Position numbers and translations under genes: made by a program. Under the pieces are notes generated by a model. It saw only the letters and a list, made by a program, of their open reading frames with translations. It searched no databases and was not told the origin of the DNA. Positions 23,554 through 33,619 of a stretch of DNA of 64,000 nucleotides are shown here, piece by piece. The stretch covers positions 1-64,000 of the forward strand of contig PIVY01000003.1 of the NCBI GenBank assembly GCA_003353795.1, read 5' to 3'. Numbering within the stretch: position 1 is the stretch's first letter; each line of letters opens with the position of its first letter. The DNA is from a bacterium. Its GTDB lineage: Bacteria; Krumholzibacteriota; Krumholzibacteriia; LZORAL124-64-63.

Positions 23554-24272
23554 GTAAGCCCATGGTCGACGCCAAGCGCCTGGTCATATTCGATACCGAC
23601 GGCACCCTCATGGACGGTCGATTGGCCGTCATCGATGCGGTGGCCGCGGGGCTCGTGGCGACCTACGAGCATTTTCAGCTGCCGATCCCCGAGCCCGACA
23701 GCGAACGGATCGGGCTCGCCATGGGGCTTCCTTCCAGTACGTTCTTCCGCACCGCATTCGACCCGGCGTCGGTTCCCGAGGATCTGCGGGGCCCGTTCGT
23801 GGCCGAGTTCGAGGTACAGTCGACCCGGGCCGAAGTGGCCGCGCTGCGCGGTGGCAATTCCCAGCTCTACGCCGGCACCGAGGAGACCCTGACCGCCCTG
23901 CGGGATCGCGGGCACGACCTGGCGCTCATGAGCAATGCCGGCGAGCCGTATTTCCAGACCGTCATCGAGGTTCACCACCTGGACCAGTGGTTCTGCCGCA
24001 CCCTCTCCCTGGAGTACGCAGTACGGCGCCGGCTGGCGCGTCACAAGTCCGGCGTGGTTCGCTACCTGGCGCAGGGATATGACGAGGTCGTGGTGGTCGG
24101 CGATCGCATTCACGACATCGATGCCGGGCGGGCCCTGGGCGCCCGCACCGTGGGTTGCCGCTACGGGTTCGGTTGCCAGGAAGAGCTCGAGCAAGCCGAC
24201 TGGGTCATCGACGAACCGCGGCAGCTCCTGGATCTGCCTCTGGCCCGCGAGGAACGCTCCGCTCGGGGGTGA
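23550..24272 (+). CDS. HAD-superfamily phosphatase (phosphoglycolate phosphatase-like)
   Basis: LVIFDTDGTLMDGRLAVIDAV..LMSNAGEPYF..VVVGDRIHDIDAGRALGARTVGCRYG; GTG start. Confidence 0.88.
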   Translation: MSKPMVDAKRLVIFDTDGTLMDGRLAVIDAVAAGLVATYEHFQLPIPEPDSERIGLAMGLPSSTFFRTAFDPASVPEDLRGPFVAEFEVQSTRAEVAALRGGNSQLYAGTEETLTALRDRGHDLALMSNAGEPYFQTVIEVHHLDQWFCRTLSLEYAVRRRLARHKSGVVRYLAQGYDEVVVVGDRIHDIDAGRALGARTVGCRYGFGCQEELEQADWVIDEPRQLLDLPLAREERSARG

Positions 24273-24291
24273 GCGTCCGGTCCGGACACGA

Positions 24292-24335
24292 CGAGAGAGC
24301 GGCCGCCGGAATCCATCCCGGCGGCCGCTCTCTCG
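24292..24335. terminator. 18-bp perfect hairpin between convergent genes
   Basis: CGAGAGAGCGGCCGCCGG-AATCCATC-CCGGCGGCCGCTCTCTCG. Confidence 0.8.
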
Positions 24336-24359
24336 TTGATCTGGCGCTTCGCTCCGCGG

Positions 24360-24896
24360 TCAGTGAACGTCTTTCAGTTCATCCTTGAGTCGATCCAGCT
24401 CCGCTCGCAACTGATCGAGTTCCGCCTTGAGGTCCTCGGTCGTCTCCTGCTCGTGTCCGTGATGAACACGGCGGGTATGCTTGAGTTCCCGCCCGACGTT
24501 CCGATGCACCTCGGCAAGGGTGTTGCTCAGTTCCTGGGCGAGCACGGAAATGTTGACGGCGCAGGCCTGATCGCCATGGGACATGTGGATCATGTTGTCG
24601 CTATCGACGCGAATATTCAGTTCCTCGTCGAAGACTTCATCCAGGCCTTCCATGGCGGCCGAGACGGCTCCGTCGATGATCTCGCTCAGATGGGAGAAGT
24701 CGATCTCGTGCACGGACACGTCACCGTCTTCGACTGAGACGACCTGCAGGTGGTTGCCGTCGAGAGTCACGGTGGCGTGCTCGCCATCATTGCCGATCAC
24801 GATCACCCGGTTCCCGGATCCGTCGGCGTCGGCAAGGGCAAACGGTGCGGCCAGGAGCGCGGCACCGAGAATGAGCGTGAAGATCCTGGCGGTCAT
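24360..24896 (-). CDS. Secreted protein with C-terminal coiled coil, unknown function
   Basis: Signal peptide; C-term TEDLKAELDQLRAELDRLKDELKDVH heptads. Confidence 0.7.
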   Translation of the reverse strand: MTARIFTLILGAALLAAPFALADADGSGNRVIVIGNDGEHATVTLDGNHLQVVSVEDGDVSVHEIDFSHLSEIIDGAVSAAMEGLDEVFDEELNIRVDSDNMIHMSHGDQACAVNISVLAQELSNTLAEVHRNVGRELKHTRRVHHGHEQETTEDLKAELDQLRAELDRLKDELKDVH

Positions 24897-24960
24897 GACA
24901 AGGCCTCCGGTCGAAGTACGTGGGCAATGACGCACCTACGCGACCGGAGGCCTCAGGGTT

Positions 24961-27891
24961 TCACAATGACGCCGGCCCGCCCAGTTCGGGAAGCGCGATG
25001 TCCTGCCAGTACGGCCCCGCCAGTCGCCAGGCGACACGAACACCGTCGCCGGCATCCAGACCGCTGAGATCCTGCGGACCGCGGTCCACCAGCCAGCTGC
25101 CCGCGGGCAGCTCGCCGAGGACGTCGCCGCTGGCGGCGTCCAGGACCCTCAAGGACACGGACGTACCGGCGGACAGGCCCAGTTGCCAGTCCAACTCGCC
25201 ACTCCCGACCCAGCCGGTTCCCGCAGGCGCGGCGGGGCCCAGTCGCACCCAGTCGGTGGTGTACAGGGCTTCGGCCCCCACCTTCAATTCCACGACCACG
25301 TCGCGGGATTCGGTAGACAGATCCTGGTTCAGACGCACGGTCACGCCGGATAGCGCCAGCGGCGGCGTCTGCCGGAGAGCCGCCGCCAGGACGGCGACCC
25401 GGGCGTGGGCCTCACCGTTGGCCACGCTGTCAGGGAAGACACCCTGGTATTCGTCGCGCACCCGCTCCGATTCACTCGAGAGATCCCGCCAGGCGGCGGC
25501 GCAGTCGCCTCCGCCGGCCACCAGCTGCATGAGCTCGGTCCGCCGGATCTGCAGGGCAGCGAGATCGTCGGTGAAGGCCTCGATTCGCCGGGTGGTCGCG
25601 GCATCCAGTTGATCGGCGCGATGCTGCGCCCAGCGGATGAGGAATGGTTCCTCGAAGTTCTGGGCCAGGAGGCGCCAGCCGGCACCGTCGAGCCCGTCGT
25701 GGCGGGCCTGCACGAAGTCCAGGTAGTCCTGGCGATCCCCACCATCGAAGCAGACCTGCGGCAATGAGTCCGGGTCGGCGCCACCGGCCATGGCCTCCTC
25801 CAGGAGCAGGAAGCGCAGGCGACTCACGTGGTCGCCGTAGATGGCCGCGTCGAAATCCAGGGCGCGATTGCTGGTCAGGTTCTGGATACTGGCCGAGCGC
25901 TGATTCACCGACGCTTCGGTGTCGGCGGCGCGATGGAGATTGAGGTATAGATTCGAAGTGGCCGTCAGAAGCGCGGGACGGCTATCGGTGGCGCCGGCAC
26001 GTTCGTGCACGTTCGGCAGGATGTCGGCCACCGCCGGGGTGATCTGGCTGGTGGTGGCGTAGTCGTCGCGGTAGGCCCGATTCGCCATGTCCGTGGCGTG
26101 TTCGGCACGCTTGAGCCGGACCAGGACGTGGGCGTCGTCGCGCAGTTGCCGCGCGCGAGGCTGGCGCACCCCGCCGAGATCGTCGATGGCTGCGTCGCAA
26201 CGGCGGCACCACTGCGCGTCCCACGCGTCGCGGTTCAACAGTTCCTGCAGTCGCGCCAGACCGCCCACTTGCCGCGAGCGGATATCCACGCTGCGAAGGA
26301 GGTGGTCGACCTCGGCCAGTTCCGGCTCCAGCGACTGCTTGCTCTGGGGGTTGGCCAGCAGGGAATCGAATCGGGCTTCCAGATCGCGGGTCTCGAGGTC
26401 CGAGAGGTCGTGCCAGTCGATCTGACCCCGCAGCGAGATCTGAGCCAGGGCCAGGCGCCGCAGTTCACGAGCCAGGACCTTGCCACGTTCGTGGAGCCGG
26501 GCCGGAGGCGCCGGCGCGATGCCGTCGAGTTCGTCGCCGGAAAGCGTCTGGTCTGCCTCGTCCAGGTAGTCCTGGCCCTGCTTTTCGAGCAGTTGACCGG
26601 CCTGCTGCAGCATCTCCAGGCCGCGACGGCGCTCGGGGGCGTCCACGGCTGCGGTGCCGCCGATGCCGGCCTCCTGCACACCCTTCAATGCGCCCTGGTA
26701 GATGATCGCGACATCCACCACGCCATGACTGGTGTCGGTCTGCAAGCGCACGTTGTTGTTGCCAACCCCAGGCAGCCGGGTCCACTGACCGGACGTCCAG
26801 AGATAGTAGGCGCCGGCCACCAGGATGGCGCCGGAGAGCATCACGGCGAATCCGCGCCGCATGCCACCACCGGACCGGCGGCGTTTGGGCCGCGGCCGGG
26901 ATCGCGGGCGAGGCGATGTCAGGCTGGCCGTCAGTTTTTTGGGTTCGGGCCGCGCGCGAGCCGCTGTGGGGTTGCCGGTAGCGGGCGTCGAACGACGCTT
27001 GGGTGACGACGGCGGCGGCTTGGGATTCGACCGCGTATCCACCGTGGCGGCGAGCGACTGCGGCTTCTTGCGAATCAGGCTGGACGCCATGCGGGTGAGG
27101 TCCACCCGCGCGTTGCGGCTATGGCGTTCGAGACCGGCCAGGTCGCCCGAACGCAGATGCACCTTGAGCTGCTCCAGGTACTCCTCGCAAGGGTCGTTCA
27201 GCTGACCGAAGACGCTGGTCATGAGGAACGGCTGCCACGATGTGTACAGCGCGTTCTCCTTGTACGTGGCTGCCAGAGAGTAGCTGTTGGTCCCACTCGG
27301 CGCCCAGGACGCGAAGCGGAGTTCCTGCCGTAAGGTCCGCGGCAGCCCGGCCACCACCAGGGCCAGAAAGCGGTCGCTGTCGCTGCTGGCGCCCTCGAGG
27401 GGCAGCAGCAGACGCTGGTTGGCCAGCATCTGGCGTACGGCCTCGTCTGCGAAGCCCACGTCACTGGCACCGGGCGGCGGGGAGACCAGGGGAGCCAGGG
27501 AACCCGGACGGACGTCGCGGCGAGGCAGGTCCTCCCCCGCGCTCCAGGAGTCCAGGAACACGTCTTCCTGTGCCAGGGCGAAGGGATTCAGGTCAAACTC
27601 CTGGAAGTCCACCCGGCTGAGAATCTGTGCGTGGTAGATGGGCTTGAGCCCCTGCGCGATCCGGACCACGACGTGCAATTCGCCAGGCAGCGAGGAGAGA
27701 CGGGTGGTCAACGGGAAGCAGAGCAGGACGGGGCGGCGCAGCCCCTCGGCGGGGACGGCTCCCCAGCCCTCGCAGAGACGCACCACTTCCTGGGCGCAGT
27801 CTCGCGAGATTCCGGGGGACGAGCCCAGGACCTCGCGTCCCTTGTCGCGATCGGGGGCGAGTCCGAAGACGAGTTGTTCGATGGCGGCCAT
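24961..27891 (-). CDS. Large TM protein with N-terminal GAP1-like (GTPase-associated protein 1) region
   Basis: N-term IEQLVFGLAPDRDKGREVLGSSPGISRDCAQEVVRLCEGWG..RPVLLCFPL..; basic/proline linker; TM FAVMLSGAILVAGAYYLW; ~570-aa extracytoplasmic region. GAP1 assignment is by eye. Confidence 0.6.
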   Translation of the reverse strand: MAAIEQLVFGLAPDRDKGREVLGSSPGISRDCAQEVVRLCEGWGAVPAEGLRRPVLLCFPLTTRLSSLPGELHVVVRIAQGLKPIYHAQILSRVDFQEFDLNPFALAQEDVFLDSWSAGEDLPRRDVRPGSLAPLVSPPPGASDVGFADEAVRQMLANQRLLLPLEGASSDSDRFLALVVAGLPRTLRQELRFASWAPSGTNSYSLAATYKENALYTSWQPFLMTSVFGQLNDPCEEYLEQLKVHLRSGDLAGLERHSRNARVDLTRMASSLIRKKPQSLAATVDTRSNPKPPPSSPKRRSTPATGNPTAARARPEPKKLTASLTSPRPRSRPRPKRRRSGGGMRRGFAVMLSGAILVAGAYYLWTSGQWTRLPGVGNNNVRLQTDTSHGVVDVAIIYQGALKGVQEAGIGGTAAVDAPERRRGLEMLQQAGQLLEKQGQDYLDEADQTLSGDELDGIAPAPPARLHERGKVLARELRRLALAQISLRGQIDWHDLSDLETRDLEARFDSLLANPQSKQSLEPELAEVDHLLRSVDIRSRQVGGLARLQELLNRDAWDAQWCRRCDAAIDDLGGVRQPRARQLRDDAHVLVRLKRAEHATDMANRAYRDDYATTSQITPAVADILPNVHERAGATDSRPALLTATSNLYLNLHRAADTEASVNQRSASIQNLTSNRALDFDAAIYGDHVSRLRFLLLEEAMAGGADPDSLPQVCFDGGDRQDYLDFVQARHDGLDGAGWRLLAQNFEEPFLIRWAQHRADQLDAATTRRIEAFTDDLAALQIRRTELMQLVAGGGDCAAAWRDLSSESERVRDEYQGVFPDSVANGEAHARVAVLAAALRQTPPLALSGVTVRLNQDLSTESRDVVVELKVGAEALYTTDWVRLGPAAPAGTGWVGSGELDWQLGLSAGTSVSLRVLDAASGDVLGELPAGSWLVDRGPQDLSGLDAGDGVRVAWRLAGPYWQDIALPELGGPASL

Positions 27892-27964
27892 TGCGACCTT
27901 TCCGAAAGAGAATCCATGTCCTCTATAGATCGGCAGATCGCTGGAATCATTGAGCCCTGAACGG

Positions 27965-29077
27965 CTATTCGTCGGGGTCGAAGAGGACCGCAGCCGTCTC
28001 GTCGAGCATGCGGGCGGCGTCGAGCCGGGATTCGGCCAGCTGGCGACCGCGGCGGCCCATGGCTCCCAGCGCGACGCGGTCGGCCAGGAGTTGGCTCAGG
28101 GCCCCGGCCAGGGCGCCGGAATCGCGAATGGGCACCACCTGGCCCGTCTGGCCCGATTCCACGCAATGCCGGGCGCCGGACACGTCGGTGGTCACGATGG
28201 GCAGACCGCTGGCGGCCGCTTCCATGAGCACCCAGGCCATGCCCTCGTTGTCGGACGAGAGAGCGAAAACGTCGGCCGCAGCCAGGGCAGGGCCCGGATC
28301 GGACACGAATCCGGCCAGGGTCACGGTCTCGGCCAGGTCGCGACGCTCGATCTCCGCCTCGAGGCTCTCCCGGAGCTCCCCCTCACCCAGGATGAGGACG
28401 CGAACGTCGGCGAACCGGTGGCGCAGTTGCTCGCTGGCCGCGATGAGATTGGCGTGGTCCTTCTGCAAGGTGAGATTGCCCACGGTGATCACCAGTGGCG
28501 CGGTCGCGGGCACGCCGTGCGCCTCGCGGAATGCCAGGCCCTCGACCTGGCGCTTCGGCTCCCAGCGCGGACGCCACCGATCCAGGTCGACGCCGTTGAC
28601 CACCACGTCAACCTTGGCAGGCGGGATCCAGGGCCGGGTGCAGAGGGCGTCCTTGATCTCCGGAGCGTTGACCAGCACCCGGTCGGCCAGACCGAACACC
28701 AGGCGGCGTTTCCAGTCGTCCTGCGGCACCAGCAAGAGGCCCAGGCCCATGACCACCCTGGGGCGCCCGGCAAGCCGAGCGGCCAGACCGCCGAGCAGGT
28801 ACTCGCGCCAGCGGGTCAGCAGCGTGGCGCCGGCGTTGACGCGGACCATCTCTCGCCGCAGGGCCAGCATGGCCACCAGATCGCCGTCGTTGCGCATGGG
28901 GATCCGCACGCCGTCCAGGCCCGCGGCTTCCACGCGCTCGCCGACCACGTCGTGACACCAGGCGAAGCGCACAGGATGGCCCCGGTCGGCCAGTCCGCGA
29001 GCCACTCGCACCGACCAGAATTCGTTGCCGCCCCAGGTGGAGCTGGAGTTGGCCACCAGCAATCCAGGCCGGCTCAC
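27965..29077 (-). CDS. Glycosyltransferase family 4
   Basis: STWGGNEFWSVRVARGLADRGHPV..ITVGNLTLQKDHANLIAASEQL..VFALSSDNEGMAWVLMEAAASGLPIVTTDVSGARHCVESGQTG. Confidence 0.9.
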   Translation of the reverse strand: MSRPGLLVANSSSTWGGNEFWSVRVARGLADRGHPVRFAWCHDVVGERVEAAGLDGVRIPMRNDGDLVAMLALRREMVRVNAGATLLTRWREYLLGGLAARLAGRPRVVMGLGLLLVPQDDWKRRLVFGLADRVLVNAPEIKDALCTRPWIPPAKVDVVVNGVDLDRWRPRWEPKRQVEGLAFREAHGVPATAPLVITVGNLTLQKDHANLIAASEQLRHRFADVRVLILGEGELRESLEAEIERRDLAETVTLAGFVSDPGPALAAADVFALSSDNEGMAWVLMEAAASGLPIVTTDVSGARHCVESGQTGQVVPIRDSGALAGALSQLLADRVALGAMGRRGRQLAESRLDAARMLDETAAVLFDPDE

Positions 29078-30939
29078 CCGCGGTACTCCTGGTCACGGAA
29101 CTGGAGATTGTAGAGGTCGGCGTACACGCCCCCAGCCGCCAGCAGTTCGGCATGATTGCCCGCCTCGACGATCCGGCCTTCCTTGAGGGCGTAGATGCGG
29201 TCGGCGCTGCGAATGGTGCTCAGCCGGTGGGCGATGACGAACGTGGTGCGGTCGCGGACCAGATGATCGATGGCCTCCTGCACCAGCTGCTCGCTCTCGG
29301 TGTCCAGCGCGCTGGTGGCCTCGTCGAGGATCAGCACGGGCGGATTCTTGAGGATGGCCCGGGCGATGCTCAACCGCTGGCGCTGACCGCCGGACAGCTT
29401 GGTGCCCCGGTCGCCGATGACCGTGTCGTAGCCCTGGGGCATGCGGGCGATGAAATCGTGGGCGTTGGCGGCGCGGGCCGCCGCCTCGAGCCGATCCTGC
29501 GCCACATCGTCCAGACCGTAGGCGATGTTGTTGCGCACGCTGTCGTTGAAGAGGATCACTTCCTGGGTGACGATGCCCAGGCTCTGTCGCAACGACCGCA
29601 ATGAGATCTCGCGCACGTTGCGGCCGTCGATGAGGACCTCGCCGCTCTGGGGGTCGTAGAACCGCGGGATGAGGTCCACCAGGGTGGATTTGCCGGCACC
29701 GCTGCTGCCCACCAGCGCGACGACCTCGCCGGGCTCCACGGTCAGGTCGACGTCGCGTAGCACGGGCTCGCCGGGTAGGTACTCGAAATTCACGCCGCGG
29801 AACTCCACCCGGCCCTGCACGTCGTCGAGTTCGGCGTGTTCATCGCCGTCGCTGGTCTCCGACTCGTTGTCGATGATCTCGAACAGCCGGTCGGCCGCCG
29901 CCATGCCCTCCTGGATGCCGTTGTTGACCCCGCTTAGCTCCTTGATCGGGTGGACCATGGAGAACAGCGCGCCGAGGAAGGTGAGGAACTGTTCCGGCGC
30001 CAGCGTCTGATTCACGAATACCTCACGGCCGCCGAACCAGAGGATGCCGGCGCCCACGAAGGTGGTGAGCTGCTCGGAGAGGGGCGACGTGAACCGCTGC
30101 ATCCGCGAAATCTTGAACATCTGCTGGAAGAGCCGCTCGCTCTCGCGCAGGTACCGGTTCTCCTCGAACCGCTCCATGGCGAACGCCTTGACCACCCGGA
30201 TGCCGTAGACCGTCTCCTGCAGCACGCTGGTCAGGTCGGCCAGGCGCTCCTGCTGGCGGTGGCTGTAGCGGCGCAGGTGCTTGCCGATGGTCACGATCAC
30301 CAGCATCGACAGCGGCAGGATGATCAACGCCAGCAGCGTGAGCTTCCAGCTGATCCAGAGGCAGATGGCCAGGAAGCCCAGGATCTGCGCGGGGTCGCGG
30401 ATCAGGTTGGTGAAGCTCACGTTGATGGTCTTGTTGGCGATCTGGACGTCGTTGGTGGCGCGGCTGATGAGCTCGCCGGCGCGATAGCGATGGTAGAATC
30501 CCAAGGGTAGCTCGAGGAACTTGGCGAACACGTCGTCGCGCAGGTCCTTGATCAGGCGCAGACCGATCCAGTCGGTGAGCACGGTGCTGAAGTATTGCAG
30601 GATGTTCTTCAGCAGGATGACCAGCACCACGATGATCACCACGCGCTGCAGCGCGTCCACCGGTTCGCCGGCCAGGAGCCAGCCCTCGAACTGGGCATAG
30701 GCCGCGTCGAGGCGCGCCTTGACGCCGAAGTCCTCAACGCCGTCGAGCATCTCCACGGGGGCGGCGCCCCCGGGCTCGGCGGCATTCTCGCCCGCCGAGA
30801 ACAGGGCCTTGAACGTGGGCATGACCATGAGGATGGTCAGGCTGGTGACCACGGCGAACAGGAATGTCAGGATCACCGACACCACCACCTGAGGCAGGTA
30901 GCGGCGGATGCGACGGAGCATGCGCAGATAGGTGTTCAA
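29074..30939 (-). CDS. MsbA-like ABC exporter (fused TM/ATPase)
   Basis: VALVGSSGAGKSTLVDLIPRFYDPQSG, LSGGQRQRLSIARAILKNPPVLILDEATSALDTESE. Confidence 0.92.
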   Translation of the reverse strand: MNTYLRMLRRIRRYLPQVVVSVILTFLFAVVTSLTILMVMPTFKALFSAGENAAEPGGAAPVEMLDGVEDFGVKARLDAAYAQFEGWLLAGEPVDALQRVVIIVVLVILLKNILQYFSTVLTDWIGLRLIKDLRDDVFAKFLELPLGFYHRYRAGELISRATNDVQIANKTINVSFTNLIRDPAQILGFLAICLWISWKLTLLALIILPLSMLVIVTIGKHLRRYSHRQQERLADLTSVLQETVYGIRVVKAFAMERFEENRYLRESERLFQQMFKISRMQRFTSPLSEQLTTFVGAGILWFGGREVFVNQTLAPEQFLTFLGALFSMVHPIKELSGVNNGIQEGMAAADRLFEIIDNESETSDGDEHAELDDVQGRVEFRGVNFEYLPGEPVLRDVDLTVEPGEVVALVGSSGAGKSTLVDLIPRFYDPQSGEVLIDGRNVREISLRSLRQSLGIVTQEVILFNDSVRNNIAYGLDDVAQDRLEAAARAANAHDFIARMPQGYDTVIGDRGTKLSGGQRQRLSIARAILKNPPVLILDEATSALDTESEQLVQEAIDHLVRDRTTFVIAHRLSTIRSADRIYALKEGRIVEAGNHAELLAAGGVYADLYNLQFRDQEYRG

Positions 30940-31034
30940 GCTCGATGAGCGGCGCCGGGGCCGCGGGGTCGGAGTCAGGGTCGTGGCGGTCGGAACGGAC
31001 CGTCAACCAACCTTGGCCCCAATCGTTCCCGCGG

Positions 31035-32447
31035 TCAAGGGGCGGGCGGTCCCTGGGCATCGGCGACGAGGGCGGCCAGGGCCGCGATGGTGTCACCCGC
31101 GGGCCCCGCCAGGGTGACCAACGACCGCTCGGGCCCGGCGGCGAGGGCCACCAGACCCGCGCGGGCCACGTCGTAGCGCCCGGACGGGTTCCAGAGGCAC
31201 CAGCCCGAGGCGCCGGCCGCCTCGGCGGCCTGGACCTGCACGGCCACGTAGCGACCGTCGTACTGTCGCACGCGCCAGGGGAACGCCTGCAACCACGGCC
31301 GGACCAGCAACTCCGCGCCGGCCTGCTCGCGGCAGCGGCGCACGCCGGCTTCCACCACGTACTCGGGGTGGTCGCCGGGATTGTCGAGTCCCTCGAAGCC
31401 GGGACCGAAGTGCGACGGATAGATCATGGGGCAGATCACATCGAGGTGCGGCGCCAGGCTGGGCACGTGCTGGCCGGTGAGAGCCAGGTCGGCGGTGCGG
31501 TCCCAGGCCATGATGCCGAAGAGGTCGGCCGACAGCACGCAATCCAGTGTCTGCAACGAGTCGTGAAGCACGGCCACGAAACCGGTGATCACCTCGCGAC
31601 GGCGGGCGGCGGTGGATGCGAGATCACCCTGCCAGTCGCCGCGCCAGCCGCTGGTGGGATAGCGCACGTAGTCCACCTGGACCTCATCCACGCCGATGCG
31701 GGCCAGTTCCATGGCCAGACTCAGATTGTAGCGCTGGACATCCGCGGCGGCGGGATCCACCCAGAGGCAGCCGCGTTCGCCCCACGGCTCGCCGTCGGCC
31801 CCGCGTAAGACGAGATCGTCGCGCTGGCGGCCCAGTTCGCCGTCCAGGAACAGGGCCAGGCGGGCCACCACCCAGAGATCTCGCTGGTGCAGTCGCTCGA
31901 CCAGTTCGCTCAGGTCGGGGATCAGGGGTACCGGACGCCGTTTGCCCCAGACCGCGAGCGGGTGTGTGCTGCCGAAGCTCACGCCGCCGTCGATGTCCTT
32001 GGCGTCGATGACCACGCCGTTGCCCCCGGCGGCGGTGAAGCTGTCGACCCGCGCGAAGACGGCCTGGAAGCCGCAGATCGGCGCCGGCAGGTAGAGGCCG
32101 CGCAGATCGGCACCGCCGGACACCGGCTGGTCGGTCCGCACCGGCTCGGGGTCGTGTCGAACCGGCACCAGCAGTGCCTGGCCGATGCGCAGCAAGTGGC
32201 TGTCTTCGAGATCGTTGGCGCGCCGAATGGCCGCCAGGCAGTCGGCCTGGCCGTACCAGCCCGCCGGAGCCCGATAGCGAACCGACAGCGCATTGAGTGT
32301 GTCCCCGGAGCGGACGGTGTGCACCAGTGTATCGGCCTGCGCAGGATTCTCGGGGGAGGCGGCCGCGGTCGCGGCAGAGGGGGAGGCCGCCAGCAACGCG
32401 GCCGCCAACCCACCGAGGATCGAGATCAGGAGTGTGGCTTTCTGCAT
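31035..32447 (-). CDS. LysM-containing putative glycoside hydrolase (DUF4015-like)
   Basis: LysM HTVRSGDTLNALSVRYRAP..; GLYLPAPICGFQAVFARVDSFTAAGGNGVVIDAKDIDG..IGVDEVQVDYVRYPTSG. Confidence 0.8.
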   Translation of the reverse strand: MQKATLLISILGGLAAALLAASPSAATAAASPENPAQADTLVHTVRSGDTLNALSVRYRAPAGWYGQADCLAAIRRANDLEDSHLLRIGQALLVPVRHDPEPVRTDQPVSGGADLRGLYLPAPICGFQAVFARVDSFTAAGGNGVVIDAKDIDGGVSFGSTHPLAVWGKRRPVPLIPDLSELVERLHQRDLWVVARLALFLDGELGRQRDDLVLRGADGEPWGERGCLWVDPAAADVQRYNLSLAMELARIGVDEVQVDYVRYPTSGWRGDWQGDLASTAARRREVITGFVAVLHDSLQTLDCVLSADLFGIMAWDRTADLALTGQHVPSLAPHLDVICPMIYPSHFGPGFEGLDNPGDHPEYVVEAGVRRCREQAGAELLVRPWLQAFPWRVRQYDGRYVAVQVQAAEAAGASGWCLWNPSGRYDVARAGLVALAAGPERSLVTLAGPAGDTIAALAALVADAQGPPAP

Positions 32448-32656
32448 GGTGCCCCAGGTGCGTCGGTGCGACGAGGTTTCGGGATGCAATGTCTGAGGGC
32501 GACATCGGGAGTCGTTGCAACTTCCGGACCGGCGGGAAATACTGGGAAGCATGCACCGGTGCCGGGTCTCATGGGGCACGGTGGCGAATGATCGACCGAC
32601 CGTCCGGGTATCCGCCACCGACCTCGCCGCCATTCACCGTCGAAGGGATCTCGCCC

Positions 32657-33619
32657 ATGTCCATCCGCTACTGGGAACCCCTCGAGGACGCGCTCCGCCG
32701 CACGCGCACGTTCCTCTTCCAGCCGTTCGACCTCGTCCGCTGGCTGGTGCTGGGATTCACGGCCTGGCTCATCCATCTGGGGGAATTCGGCGGTTCGGCC
32801 GCGGGTTCGGATCCCGAGGTGAGAACCCACGTCAGCACCGGCGACTGGAACGGCGCCCGCGAGTCCCTGGTCGACGCCGCCGCCAACGCCCTGCCCACCG
32901 GTCTGGCGCTGGCAGCCATCGTGATCCTGGTGACGGCTTTCCTGCTGGTCGCCCTGGTGCTCCTGTGGGTGAGTTGCCGCGCGCGCTTCGTCTGGCTCGA
33001 GAATCTCACCGCAGAGGATCACGCCATCGGCCGCCACTGGTCCCGCTTCGGCGGCCTCGGCGACGCCTATTTCCTCTGGAAGCTCGCCTTCTACGCCCTG
33101 AGCCTGCTGATCGTCGTCCCCCTGGTATTCTTCGGCGGCGTGTTCGGCATGCTAGGGTTCGCGGGTTTCGACGGTCCCGGCTCGGTGGCCGGCTGGGCGC
33201 TCCTGGGCGTCGCGGTCTTCATGGTGACGGTGATCCTGGCCTACGTCGATTTCTTCGCCGAGAGCTACGTCACGGTGATCATGCACCGTCGCGGGATCGG
33301 CGTGCTGGCCGCCTGGCGCGAGTTCCGCATCCTGTTCGAGACCCATCCCGGCCATTTCGTCCTGGTCGGGTTGATGAAGCTGGTGCTCACCGTGATCGCC
33401 GGCGTGCTCTTGACGACTCTGGGCCTGCTGACCTGCTGCGTGGGCCTGGTCCTCATGGCTCTGCCGTACGTGGGCGCCGTGTTCAAGCTGCCTGTCTTCA
33501 CGGCCCTGCGGTACTTCGACCTCTGCTGGCTCGGCCAGTTCGACCCCGACCTGGCGCTCCCGGTGACCGCGACGGTCAGTCCAGATGCACCGACACCGGA
33601 CAGTGGTCCGACCCCATGA
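32657..33619 (+). CDS. Multi-pass membrane protein, unknown function
   Basis: 321-codon ORF with several TM segments. Confidence 0.75.
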   Translation: MSIRYWEPLEDALRRTRTFLFQPFDLVRWLVLGFTAWLIHLGEFGGSAAGSDPEVRTHVSTGDWNGARESLVDAAANALPTGLALAAIVILVTAFLLVALVLLWVSCRARFVWLENLTAEDHAIGRHWSRFGGLGDAYFLWKLAFYALSLLIVVPLVFFGGVFGMLGFAGFDGPGSVAGWALLGVAVFMVTVILAYVDFFAESYVTVIMHRRGIGVLAAWREFRILFETHPGHFVLVGLMKLVLTVIAGVLLTTLGLLTCCVGLVLMALPYVGAVFKLPVFTALRYFDLCWLGQFDPDLALPVTATVSPDAPTPDSGPTP

